From Cynocephalus volans (lineage: Eukaryota > Chordata > Mammalia > Dermoptera > Cynocephalidae): a stretch of DNA of 64,000 bases. The notes below the pieces were generated by a model, which saw only the letters and a list, made by a program, of their open reading frames with translations, was not told the DNA's origin and did no database searches. The translations under genes and the position numbers were made by a program. Location of the stretch: the NCBI RefSeq assembly GCF_027409185.1, contig NC_084474.1, positions 23,837,382-23,901,381 on the forward strand, written 5' to 3'. Shown one piece after another: positions 1 to 12,400 of this stretch; the first letter of the stretch is position 1; every line of letters begins with the position of its first letter.

Positions 1-420
1 CAAGACCCTACGGAGCGGTTACCTTCTAGGGCCATTCCAAAGGTGGATGGTGAGACTTTGCCGCTGGGGCAGTTGTGGTTGTGACTCCTCGTGGGGAAAT
101 GGTCCAGAGCCACGGCGGGCTGAAGTTCAGGCAGGCGACCTAGCAGGTCGGGTGCGGGGACGAGGTCCAGTGGGCGGGAGGACGGCGGCGGTGGGGATTG
201 GCCGGCGGAGAGGGCAGGACGGGGACGTGGGGAGGGAAGGAGGACTGTGCAGCCATGGCCGCCGCCGCCCGGGCCCGGGTCGCGCACTTGCTGAGGCAAC
301 TGCAGCTCGCAGCGTGAGTGCGGGGCTGGCGGACGGGCGGGCTGGGGCCGGGGACGCGGCCGTGCCCCTGCAGCCCCCCCTGGGCGTGGCCCGCCCGGGC
401 TCCGCGCAGTCTTCCTCGCG
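1..420 (+). promoter_or_regulatory. ADHFE1: CpG-rich promoter and 5' end of ADHFE1
   Basis: The stretch is GC-rich and full of CpG, unlike the AT-rich sequence after about 540, so it looks like a CpG-island promoter. It has a GC box (gggcgg, 172-177) and an inverted CCAAT box (attgg, 197-201) 55-85 bases before the start codon, and no TATA box. The start codon at 255 lies in a strong Kozak context (gcagccATGG). The exact transcription start cannot be read from sequence. A further ATG at 47 opens a long frame that overlaps exon 1 in another phase; if transcription starts upstream of it, it would act as an upstream ORF. Confidence 0.8.
255..313 (+). CDS. ADHFE1: ADHFE1 coding exon 1
   Basis: Starts [17 protein letters not shown] and ends in the second base of codon 20 before the donor gtgagt at 314. 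It encodes the putative mitochondrial presequence: three Arg, several Ala and Leu, and no acidic residue. The genomic reading meets a stop at 315, which supports the splice. Confidence 0.95.
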
Positions 421-3400
421 TTACTTTGATGATTTTAGGGACATGGGTATGCAGTGCTTTCCCGTCACGCGCCGGAGCGTGCACCAGGAGGGACAGCGCT
501 GTCACAGAATGTGCCATGCACCCGTGCACGGCTTGTTGAGGCAGGTTTTAATCTAATGTCTAACGTTAATTTGTCCAGTGTCACACAGCTAAGCAAATGG
601 CATAGGCATAATTTGAACTGAGATATTCTGGCTTAACAAGATAGCTCTTGTTCTCAGACCTGTGCTAAGGAATCTGAATTGTGTCTTGTAGATAATGGAA
701 ATCTATTGAAGCAATATTTCTTATGGTAAAACACTGATCAAAGAATGCCCCATAAGATGCCACAGGATAAAAAAATTACATGGCCAAATAAGTTTGGGAA
801 ACTATTTACTGCTGTATTGCCCTCTCAGAGAGTCAGAGTACACATTAGCACTTGAAGGGCTCTATGAAGTCTTGCGGAAAAGAAACAAAAAGTTCATCTG
901 GATCTAAATGCTTTGTTCTAAACCTGTGTCATCATGGAATTCTTTATCATGCAACACCATTCATATCCCTTGGAACCAATGTCACGCAGGATGTTTTGGA
1001 ATGGTTGCATGAGAAGGGAGTGTGGCATGATTAGAATTATGTTAACAAACATGCTGGTGGCAGTGTGAAAAGGGAAGACCAGAGGTAACGGTAGTGCTCC
1101 AGCTTAAAGGTGATGGCTTCAGGCCCCAAGGAGAGGGAGCTGGTACAAGGGGCAGATATGAGAAAGTTAAGAAATTGGTTAGGATCTGCAGGATTTTATA
1201 TCTGATTAGTGAGACGGAGGAGTTGAGATTTCTGGCGGGGGCATCTGGTAAACAGTGGGGCCATTTACCAAGGTAGGGACTGTGGGAGCGCTACCTTTAG
1301 GAGGAGGATAATAACTTCAGTCTTGGGCATTTTGAGTTGGACATGCCTCTAGCACGTCCCTGTGAAGACCCCCAGTAGGTAATTGAATATGTTCTTCTGG
1401 AGTTCAAGAGCCAGTTGGGAACTCCTCCGTTTGTGTCTAGAAGACGGTTGAAACCATGGTGCAAAAGCAAAGGTCTTGGCAAACTGTAAACCTAGAAGGA
1501 AAGGGCTGAGGATGAAATCCTGGGAAGCAGCACTGTTACAGAGGGAGTGGCAAAATGGTGCTTTGTTCTGCACGCATTCATTTTTAATATGGTAAACATT
1601 TAAAAAGTGGAAGATTTCAGGCAAAAGTTTTGGAAAATTGGAAAATGGCCTCACGGGGTCCACATTTCATGTGGTGCAAGTCAGCTGGGGCTGAGTTGAG
1701 GGTGGCGGCCACCCACTCGGGACAGGACGTGCACTCTGGCTTCCTGAAAGACCTCAGCCCAGCACACCACTTACTCCACAGAGAAGATGCACTGACATCT
1801 GAATGGAGGAAAAAGAACCAGCATTAAAGGATACAGAGGCAAGGTATGGCCTGGCCAGAGACAGCTGTGGCCTGGGAAAGCCCAGGAGGGAGGGAGTCAC
1901 ATTCACTCTGCAGAAGTACAGCCCACCATTGTCTGGCTGAGTTGTCTCTATGGGATAGCAGGGAACAGAACAGCTTAACCATGCCATCAGGGCATTTAAG
2001 TGTGCATATGGGGGCAGGGGGACAGACAACAAACTAGTTAAGAAAATTTGGAGTGCATTAGATGTCGATAGGTATTAAGGAGAAAATAAAGGGGGATGGG
2101 ATGTTGAAGGAAGCGATGCAATTTCAGAGAAGATAGTCAGAGCAGATCTCACTGTATTAGTTTCCTAGGGCTGCTGTAACAAATTACCATGAATTTAGTG
2201 GCTTAAAACAACACACGTTTATTCTCTTATAGTTCTGGGGGTCAGAAGTGAAAAATTAGTTTTCCTGGGCTGAAATCAAGGTGTGAGCAGGGCAAAGCTC
2301 TCTCTTGAGATTCGGAGGCTCTAGAAAATCCGCTTGCTTTTTCCCAGCTTCTAGAGCTGTACTCCTTGCCTTAGCTTGTGGCCCCTTCCTCTATGTTCAC
2401 AGCTAGCAGCGTAGCATCATGCTTCCATGGCCACATTGCTTCTGTGTCAAATCTCCTCTGCCTCCCTCTTATGATTGCATTTAGGGCCTATCCGGATAAT
2501 CTAGGATAATCTCCCCATCTAAAGATCTTTAATCACATCTGCAAAGTCCCTCTTACCGTATAGGGTAATATTCGCAGGTTCCAGGAATTAGGGCCTTCCT
2601 TATCTTCAGGCGCCATTATTCAGTTGACCACCCTCACTGAGAAGGTAACTAGCAGAAAGACCAGCAGAGGGCAGGAGCAAACTTTGTGGCTCTCGGGGAA
2701 GGGGGAAGGTATGGGAGGTGGAGCATACCTGGTGTGGTTTCAGAACAAGGAACTGGAGCAGAGTGAGTAAGGAGGAGGTTGGAGAGGGGGGGTCTATGAT
2801 GACCCCAAGTTTTTTTGGCCTGAACAACTGGAAGGAAATTGACATTAAACTAGGATGGGGAAGACTGTGGGGGAAGCAGGTTTGAGAGAAGATCAGGAGC
2901 TCAGTCTTAAGGAAAATGTGACACCTTACCAGACATCCAAGTGGAGATGTCAAGCAGGCAGTTGAATCTGGAATTCAGGAAAGAGGCCCAAGATGAGTAG
3001 ATAAGTCTGGAAGTCATCAACATAGAAGGTGTTCAAGGCCATAAGACCAGGTGAGGTGACCAAGGGAGTGAGTGTGGAGAGAAAAAGGAAGGGTCCGAGG
3101 ACTGAACCCTGGGCTGTCCAGGGGTCAGGGTCAGAAGCATGTAAAGACCCGAGGCCAGGAGCAGCCAGTGCAGTGGGAAAAAAAACCGAGCAGGGTCCTG
3201 GAAGCCAGGCAGGAACATGTTGCCAGGGAGGAGGGAGTGCACAGGAGGATGTCGCTGACAGATGGGGAAAGATGAGGATGAATGGAGATCTGGGTGGTAC
3301 TAAGCCGGTGGAGGGCAATAGTGAGCTGCTAAACCTGGTGGGATGCGGGGAGACAGGAGGCGAATACTGGAAGTTCCAGAGAGGATGGGAGAAGAGAAAT

Positions 3401-6400
3401 TGCAAGAGTTGGTATAGGCAGCTGAGGAGAAGGAAAGAGGTGGGAGCAGGAGAGGAGAGAGGGACAAGAGGTTTGGGGTTTTGTGATGTAATATTGTAAA
3501 ATATGCTTATGGATAAACTAAAAAGGCCTAATGGGGAGGGGGATTGTGAGGATGCAGAGAGGGAAGGAAGAGCTTCCGGTGTGTCCTTAAGTAGACAAGA
3601 GGGGCCTAGATGTAGTGCCCAGGGGAGGGGCTGGCCTTTGCTAAGAGTATGGCTAAGAGTTTATCAGTGGTCAGGAGGGAATCCAGAATAATCAGGCCAG
3701 AGTCAGGAAGGCGAGTCAATGAGGTCCTTGCTCTAACCGTGGTTCCCTCTGTTTCTCAGAGGAGTCCAAAGAAACCCGTTTGTAGTTTCTGGCCCACAGC
3801 CTATTCTCCCCACCCCAGTTCTGTCTCTCTTGGTACACCAGGAATAGAGAAAAGGGTCAGGGGAATGAAAATGTCTACGTTCCTGTATTTGTTCATTTAC
3901 TCATTCACTCAACCCATACTAAGGGCTGGCTTTGTGCCTGGCACTGTGCTAGCCACTGTGGATGAAGTGGAGAGAGAGAGTAGGTCTTGACTTAGCATCG
4001 CTACATTTTCAATCCAGAGGCAGATGGAAACAGAAAAACAGCACCAGCGGTATGATGTGATCAGTGTGATCGCAGAGGAAGGGGGTCTACCCGGGGCCTG
4101 GGGCCTCAGGGAAGGCTGCCCAGGGCAAGCGCCTGTGAACTGACGGGGGAAGGAAGCGTGTTCCAGGCAGAGGGATAACAAGGGCAAAGTTCTGGAGGCG
4201 GGGGAGAAGGGGATAAAAGGACGAAGTTAATTTTCCAGGAACTCAAACCCAAAGTTGGCCAGAGATAGCGATCAGGCTGGAGAGGTCGGCAGGGCCAGTG
4301 GTCAGGGCCAGCTAGGTCTGAACTTTATCCTAAGATCCCTGGGCAGCCACTGAAGCAGCCTTTAACACGGAAGTGACATTATTGGAAATATGTACCTGAC
4401 CACAGTGTGGGGAACAGACGTGGGAAAGGAGAAGCCAGTTAGGAACTTGGTCAGTAATGCAGATAAGAGATGACACGGGAACCGGAGAGTGCCAAGGGCC
4501 GGGAGGGAAGAGGGTGTGTTGCGGTGGAGAAAGATTCGGGGCCTTGATGGCTGGTGGGTTATAATGGGTGAGGGAGGAGGAGGGTCAGAATGGCCGAAGG
4601 CAGCCCAGAACTAACCCCAGCACTGAAGGAATGAGCAGAGTGGAAAAGGAGCCGGAGAAAGAGCAGCTCGAGGACACCCAGGCGAGCAAAGTTCTGGGAA
4701 GAGGCGAGAGTTTCGCGCACCCGCCGCGGGCGTGGCTCGGGTGCGGCGCTGCTGGAGCCGGGCTGGGTGGTGCTGCCGGAAGCTGCGGGTGCCGCGGTCG
4801 CAGCAGCCCCATTGCAGGGGCCAAGGCGTGTGCTGGAGGTGAGGAAAGGCAGGCGGCGCGTGCAGGCCGGGAGGGAGACCCCCGGGGTGGGCACGCCAGA
4901 GCCTCCGGTATGAAGCACCAATATGCCGAGAAGAATTGAGTGAGAAACGCAGGACAGATGGAGCCCGAGAAGGCGGGAGGGCGGAGGATACAAACTCCAA
5001 GGAAGGAGTAGAAATGACGAGCTGAGGTCGCCTCAGAGCTTGAAAACATAAAACAGAACGAGAAGGGGGAGGGGAGCAAGCCAGCCCGGCGCACTGCCTC
5101 CTAAACGCCCGCGGCCGGCTGTGCCCGCCAGATGGCAGCCTTGGCGCGTGCGACCTGTCGCCGGCGCCTCTCCGGGTTTTGATTTCTCGACTCGGAATTT
5201 TTGAGATCTCTACAGCCACTGAGATCAACGCTTCTCCACTCTTTCCCCTCGGATGTTTTCATTCCAAATTTGAGTTTGGGGCGGGTGGGGGTAGGGAGGA
5301 GGAGGTTATGCACTCTGAGACCCCGTTGTGACAAGGTCCTCCCGGCAAGAAAAAGCAACATGAAACCGTGTTCTGCCCCCTCGATGAGACAGCGAGCAGG
5401 AGGAAGAGGCCAGCCGGAGAAGGGACTGTCCTAGAAACGGGAGGCGACCCGGACAGGGAGGGGAGACGGGAGCCAGGGGAGGGAACGTTTCCCAGAGGAG
5501 GACGTGGGAAACCCGCAGGGACGCGACAGAGAGGTGGGAGAGCGGGGCTCCGGGGGCCGGGAAGGGCGGGGACGCGAGCGGTGACCGGGGAGGCCTGAGG
5601 GTCCGGGGAGGCGTCCTGCAGGCACGAGTCCAGAGCCCGTCTGAAGAAAACTGAAACGGCCTGAAGACACGGGGGAAATGCAAGCAAAGTTCCCAGCGCG
5701 GGGGATGAGGGAGAAGAGGCGCCCGGGGTGAGTCAGCCTGGGAACAGTCTGGTCACAGCTCCTAACCTAGTAAGAGCTGGGGCTTCGGGGAGACCGGCAC
5801 CCCGTCTTAAACCTGAGCTGCCCGCGGGCGTTTAGGAGGCAGTGCTTGAGCAAAGAACCCGGGAAAGAATGATCCTGCAGCGATGGGAGGACTCTGGGTC
5901 AACGGTCGTCCGTTCGGATTTCTGCGTTTTTTGGTTGGTTTGTTTGTTTCTATTGTACAGTGTCTGCCAATAACCACCAGTGTGATAGCACCTTAGGACT
6001 AGAATGCAACGTAAATTACTTTAAGACTTTTTATTTTTTGGTTTCCAGTTTCACTTTACATTTTTCATTTTTTTCCTTTTCCCTAGATGCCGATGCCCAA
6101 CTCATTCTCATACTTACTCCCAAGGTAATACATTTTAGTTTTACACTAGCCACAGTTTTGGTTTCTGCAGCTGGCATTTATAGTACGTTTGGGCAAAGTG
6201 TAAAGCAAGAAAATCAAGGCGTGTATCAGGAAGGTTGATGAAAACGGTTACCTTTTCACTATGAAATTGGTAATGGTAGCTCTAACTATGGAATGTTAGC
6301 TAAATGTATGCTACTGATTATGTGTCTGGCTCAAATACGTATTTAATGGTATTTATAATGCTGTTCCATTTGGAATGGCTAGAATTATTTGCCAGAGCTA

Positions 6401-9400
6401 AAAATGCACAGATAGGATTTTAAGAATGTCTGAGTTCATCAAACAATATTGGTTCCTGGAAGGAAAAAACTTGATTGCATCAATTTTTAAAATAACATTC
6501 TATTTCTTAATAATAAAAAATAATGACAAAAGTTTTTAGTTCTCACAAATATCTTAATCATTATCAAGTTCCATTGTCCGCAGAACAGCAGGAAGCTCAC
6601 TGTAGCTTCAGCATGTCCTCAAAATGTCACATGAATTACTGACACAAAAACTGGTTTTGCATCTTCAAAGAAAAGGTCCAATCTAAACAGTGAGCTAGGG
6701 GGTGGAAAGGAGAGGGCCTGACTATACAGGGGCTAAGCAAAAACCCACAGAGAAGCCTGTTTAGGAACAGAACAGAGAGAGGACTTAGTTCCTGCGGGAG
6801 GAGCAGCTCACCCTTCAGGACAAGCCAAGGCACCTCCTGTCATTAACCGCCATTCAAGGCCAAAGTCTGCCCAGCCTTTAAGGCCTTTAAGGCACAATAA
6901 GCAGAATTTTGTCTTTAACTGGTGTTCTCCAATTCTTAGTTGGTTTCAACAAAGAATCAGAAATTTCCTATTTGGGGGAATAAAATTAATAATATGAAGA
7001 AAGATAATCTCACTGTTTTCTAGGACCCAGTCTATGTCTTTACCTAAACTTTAGCAACAGGAATAATATATTATTTCTATAAAACCTAGAGGAATCAAAG
7101 ATATTTGAGTTTTGATTAAGGATGTCTTTTCTCTCAAGGAGCCAAAGGCAGATTGTTCTCTAGTTCTGGTCTCTTTTTCTTTAAAGAACAAAATGGGGAG
7201 GGCGGGAGGGGGGGGCAGGGTGCTAGTGAAAATTGTTCTGTAGACTTTTATCTATATTATGACTGACCAGGACTGATATAAATAAGTAGATAAAAACAAG
7301 GATAAAATTCATTAATCTGAGTCCTCTTGTTGTTCCAATATGACAGAAAATTGTTTTTTGCCATAATTAAAACCTGATACTTTGCAAAGAAATATCATTT
7401 TATAAAAATTTTAATTAAATTTCACAAAGAAAACTAAATTTCATATGTATAACCTTGAGAAATGTAAATATCTTACTGTGATAAATTATCTGTATGAAAA
7501 AAATCTTAATTCGAAGAAATTATCAGTTAGAAGAAGTGTAAGCAGGACTAATTAGCAAACTCATACACTAATGGTTGTTCTCTAAAAATAACCCAATTCT
7601 AGACTCTAAAGGATTTTTATACATTATATTTTCGAAAAAGAATTTACTTCAACAGAGAAATTTTTTTTTAAAACTTTATTTTCACAAAATCAGCATTAAG
7701 TTAGCGTTATTCTCTCTTAAAATGTAGGTTTTAATTTTAATTTGAGGTGCAACAATGAAATCTGAAAAATACATTTTAGATAAGGCCTATGTTCACTGCT
7801 GTAATTTACTGTTAAATAACAATATTTATGCTTTATTTCTACATTTCTAGCTCCTGGATTTTCACCTTCTGGGAAAACAACAGAGTATGCCTTTGAGGTA
7901 GATTTAATCCATTCTTTCTTTTATGAATGACCTGGAAAAATACAACTAGAGTATTTTGCTAATGCATTATTATTTCATTTGAAATCCATTATCAATTTAT
8001 GTTCCATAATCTCTGTTTGATCAGCCCTATCTAGCAAAGTACCTTGTTGAGATAATAGAATATAAATTTTCTGAGAACATGAGTCATGTTTGGAACACTG
8101 TTTTCTGTATAGCCATTAAAATAGGATAAACCCCCAGTTCCACAAATTCTCCAACTTATGTATGTTAAATCTTTAGTTTTGAAATTATAACAGTCCCAAA
8201 AGAGGTCAAAGTAATCTGCTGAAGCAAATGTAAAGGAGCAATTAATCCTGATGCATTTTTAATCACACTATAATTAATTGTAACTATTTGTTTAAATCCC
8301 TGTCTCCTCCTAGCCCAGGAGTCATAAATTGAAATGTCACCAGGGGCTGACAGTTAATCAACCCATGAACAGGCTGGGTGAGGCCAGTGCTGAGTTCACA
8401 GAGCACCGGTCCCATCTGAAGGATGTGCCCCTGACCCCTTTGATTGCTGCCACATGGGAATGCAGTCCCGGTGTTGACAGATTATTCAAGAGAGAGCAGT
8501 ATCCAGATGGTCATATTGAATTTTTTTATCCTGATTTTTAAGAGTTATTAGCCAATTCAATAAAAGAAATGTAAACATTACATGGATCAAACAACATATG
8601 TATTGGGACCAAAAGTGACCCATCATCCATCAGTATAAAAGCTCTTTTCTCAGCTGTAAACTTCATGAGGTCCTGTTTCTCTTATTCATAGTCAAGTTAC
8701 CAGAGCCTAGGACAGTGCCTGGAACATAGCAGACACTTGGAAGCATTGGTTGGGTGGGAGGATGGATGGATACGTGGATGCATGCATGCAAGGGTGGTTG
8801 GAAGGATGGATGGTCAGCCGCACGAGTGAATGAAGAGACAAAAAAGACATGGAGATAACATTTGAATCAGAAAGTACAAAATTTGAGAATTGATTTAGGT
8901 GTGGAGGTAAGGGAAGGCAGGCATTTGAAGCTGAGGGAACTACTGAGAATTTATGATGTCTTTGGGAAAAGATAAGTAATTCTGGTATGACCAGAGCCAG
9001 GGTTTTCTTACGGAAGTGTGGTGAGTGTGAGGCCAGATGGGGGGTGACCTACAAGACCATGCTAGGCGGTATATGCTTTATTCTCTAAACAATGATGAAC
9101 CATTTTAGGTTATTAGAAATGGAGTGGCCAACTCTCTAATGCACCCTACACCTAATTTTTTTTTTTCAGATGGCTGTTTCACATATCAGATATGGAGCAG
9201 GAGTATCAAAGGAAGTGGGCATGGCAAGTATTTGGGATGACTACAGTCTCTTACTGTAAATGTCACATATCTTGTAAAACATGCACAGACAACAATCACA
9301 TCCTTTGTTTTTAAAAATGTACAATTTTAAGTTTGCCCAAAGAGTCTATTACAGTTCTAATGCTATCAAACCTAACAATTATTTTTTTTTATTGTAGGAC

Positions 9401-12400
9401 CTACAAAACATGGGGGCTAAAAACGTTTGCTTGATGACAGACAAGAACCTCTCCCAGCTCCCTCCTGTGCAAGTAGTTATGGATTCCCTAGTGAAGAATG
9501 ACATCAACTTTAAGGTTTACGACAATGTGAGGGTGGAACCAACAGATTCTAGGTATTCTTGTATTGTTGCTGTCATTGACTTTAAGCAGAAGTCAACACA
9601 TATATCACTGTGGTTTAAAACTTGCCCCAGGCCTTATTTAATGGCACAGAAATTTATTTCTAAAAAAACCCAACATGATGGTTTTTATTTTCCCTTTTCC
9701 AAGCTTCATGGATGCTATTGAGTTTGCCAAAAAGGGAGCTTTTGATGCCTACGTTGCTGTGGGTGGCGGCTCCACCATCGACACCTGTAAAGCTGCTAAT
9801 CTGTATGCATCCAGCCCTCACTCTGATTTCCTAGATTATGTCAACGCCCCCATCGGGAAGGGACAGCCTGTGACTGTGCCTCTTAAGCCTCTGATTGCAG
9901 GTGAAGACCCTTTGTTTGCTTATGTCATTTTGCAGTTGGCAAAAGGCCTTAAGAAAGATGCAAGCCAGTAATTTCAGGCTATATATTTCTAAAACTTTCT
10001 GATTTATTCATTTCAAATCAATGCCTTGTTTGAAGACCAAAACAGATAGCAATTGATTCATTTTAAAATTCTGATGCACGTTATTGTACAGATAGAGACA
10101 ATTTGGGTCAGCGGTAGGAAAGTTAGCAGATTTCAGCTATAGAGTCACTAAGTAGAGGAGAGGGATGTCCTCATTTACTTATGATTAGGTCCCTCTGTTG
10201 GCAGGTTTGTCCTCTAAACCTCTCTCTGTTTTGTCCCATTTGCCAGCCACTATGGAGTATAAGGATAATGTTCACTGTTGTTTTTCTGGTGTTAACTCAA
10301 CCCTTTCTTCCATACAGTGGCTTCTGCAGCTGACCTCAGGCTTTGTCTCTTCCCTGGGACATGTGGCCAGCATGGCCACGTCACTCTGGGCGACATCTGC
10401 TATGGCTGCCCAGAGCACAAATACGCAAATCCAAATTGGAATAGCTTGTTTGTTCCTTAGCAACCTTGGAACTTTCCAGGATTTTCTTCCCTTCCATTTT
10501 TATGGCTTCTAGCATATTACTGTATAAAGTTTTATACCTAAAATGCACTCACTGGTAACTGGAAAATATCTTCAGTTTAAAGTCTCGTCCTCTCTTCTCT
10601 CCCCTCCCACCCCATTGTGAGCGGGCCTTGTGATGGGGTCTGAGTGAGTCGGTGGCAGATGAACTGCTTTGACATGAATGAGGAATCAGCAGGGAGCAGC
10701 ATAATTAGTGTCTGGCAAATGGAACCTTCTGGTGAAACTGTGTCAGCATCACACAGAGGGGTGATTAGTAAAGTTTAGAAACTTGACAGAACTACAGAAC
10801 CGCAGAGCCAAGCAAAGGCCGAGCATTACTGTGCTTGCTGCCAAGAGGGAATAAAGATGTCTTTCAGAGATGGCGAATATGAGTTTTCTTATCAGAGATG
10901 CTGAGCAGCCTGCATTTGAATACCCAGCCACAACTGCTGAAGCTCCAGTGCCAGAGGAGCCTGAGGTTCCCAGAACTCATGGCTCTTAATACGGACACAG
11001 GCATCACACATACATATGATTAATAAACATATATGTTGATGCAGACACAGACATCATGCATGTATGTTAACACATACAGAGATCACATATTAAACATACA
11101 TGCATGTCAATGCAGACAGACACCATATATATTAAGCACACATGTTCATACAGATACAGATGCCATAAACATTAAACACATGCATGTAGATGTACATACA
11201 TGTCAGTGCAGACATGGACATCATACATGCATGTTGGCATAGAACCATATATCACACATTAAATGCATGTGCATGTTAATGCAGGCACCATCCATATTAA
11301 ACATGTTCATGCAATGCCAGGCAACATACATATTAAACACACATACATGTTAAACATACATATATGTTGGTGCAGGCATGTAATCATATATGCATGTTAA
11401 TGTAGATACAGAGATCACATACATATTAAACACACATTCATGTTAATACAGACACAAACATCATGCATGTTAAGCATATGCATGCATTAATGCCGTTGCA
11501 GACATCAACATACATGCAGACAATACATGTGCGCTAATACAGATAGAGACGTCATACATGCATGTTAATGCAGGCACTGGTGTCATACACATTAGACTTA
11601 TGTACATGTTAATACAGACACAGACTTTATACATTTTAGACTTAGGTACATGTTAATGAAGATACAGATGTCAAGTGAGCAACGGGGTCAGCAAAGCTTC
11701 CTTTTCCTTCTCTAACTTTGCTCCTTATTCCAAAGGCTGAGTTAAATATCTCCACTGACCTTTACTTAGATGCTTCATTAAAATTAATATTATTTTGTTC
11801 AAGTCCCAACTACCTCTGGAACTGGGAGTGAAACTACTGGGATTGCTGTTTTTGACTACCAAAACTTGAAAGTAAAAACTGGTAAGAACTTTGCCCACAG
11901 ATTTTTTTAAAGCTCTCTCTCTTACCTTTCAACCCCATCCCCTTTCCTTTAATCCTAATATTTTAAAATCGAGGAGTTATGGAGTTGACGAAAGAGTATG
12001 TGCATATACATATTTTCTTTCTTTTTCCAAGTACATATAAAAATATGAAACAGCCTGTTAAACTTCTTTTTGAGAATTACCTACAAAAGCATATTGAAAT
12101 GCCATGAATCTTAACTGGCCTTTTTTCTGCCCAAATTACTGACTGTACTCGTATATCAATGATAAATGAGTGTTTCCTTTCTCCAACATCTTTTTACATT
12201 TTAATTCAAGTTTATTGAGACACATCAATAAACTTGAATTTTTATACAATAAAATGCACACAATTTTATGCCCATGTAACTACCACCCCAATCAAGATCT
12301 AAAACATTCCCATCACTCCAGAAAGTTCCCTCATGCTCCATCCCAGCCAGACTTTCCAGCCCTATCTCCAGGTAATCTGTGTTCTGCTTTCTGTCATTTT

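Larger units (their letters stand above)
4521..5850. other. GC-rich, CpG-containing block in ADHFE1 intron 1
   Basis: GC content and CpG density are high compared with both flanks, densest at 4710-4880 and 5090-5620. It is bounded in part by a perfect 24-bp inverted repeat (5091-5114 and 5822-5845). Several long frames cross it in both directions, as expected where stops are rare, and none resembles a protein I know. It could be an alternative promoter or CpG island; that is inference. Confidence 0.5.

Noticed and set aside
47-556. Long frame of 169 codons across the ADHFE1 promoter
   Set aside because: It overlaps exon 1 in another phase, has Gly/Arg-rich composition typical of CpG islands and shows no domain.
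3029-3499. Frames of 150 or more codons on both strands
   Set aside because: They are the antisense and broken sense remains of an L2 LINE.
4585-5228. Overlapping frames of 144-205 codons on the minus strand
   Set aside because: They lie in GC-rich sequence where stops are rare, with low-complexity Ser/Pro/Arg content and several frames open at once. No splice or domain evidence.
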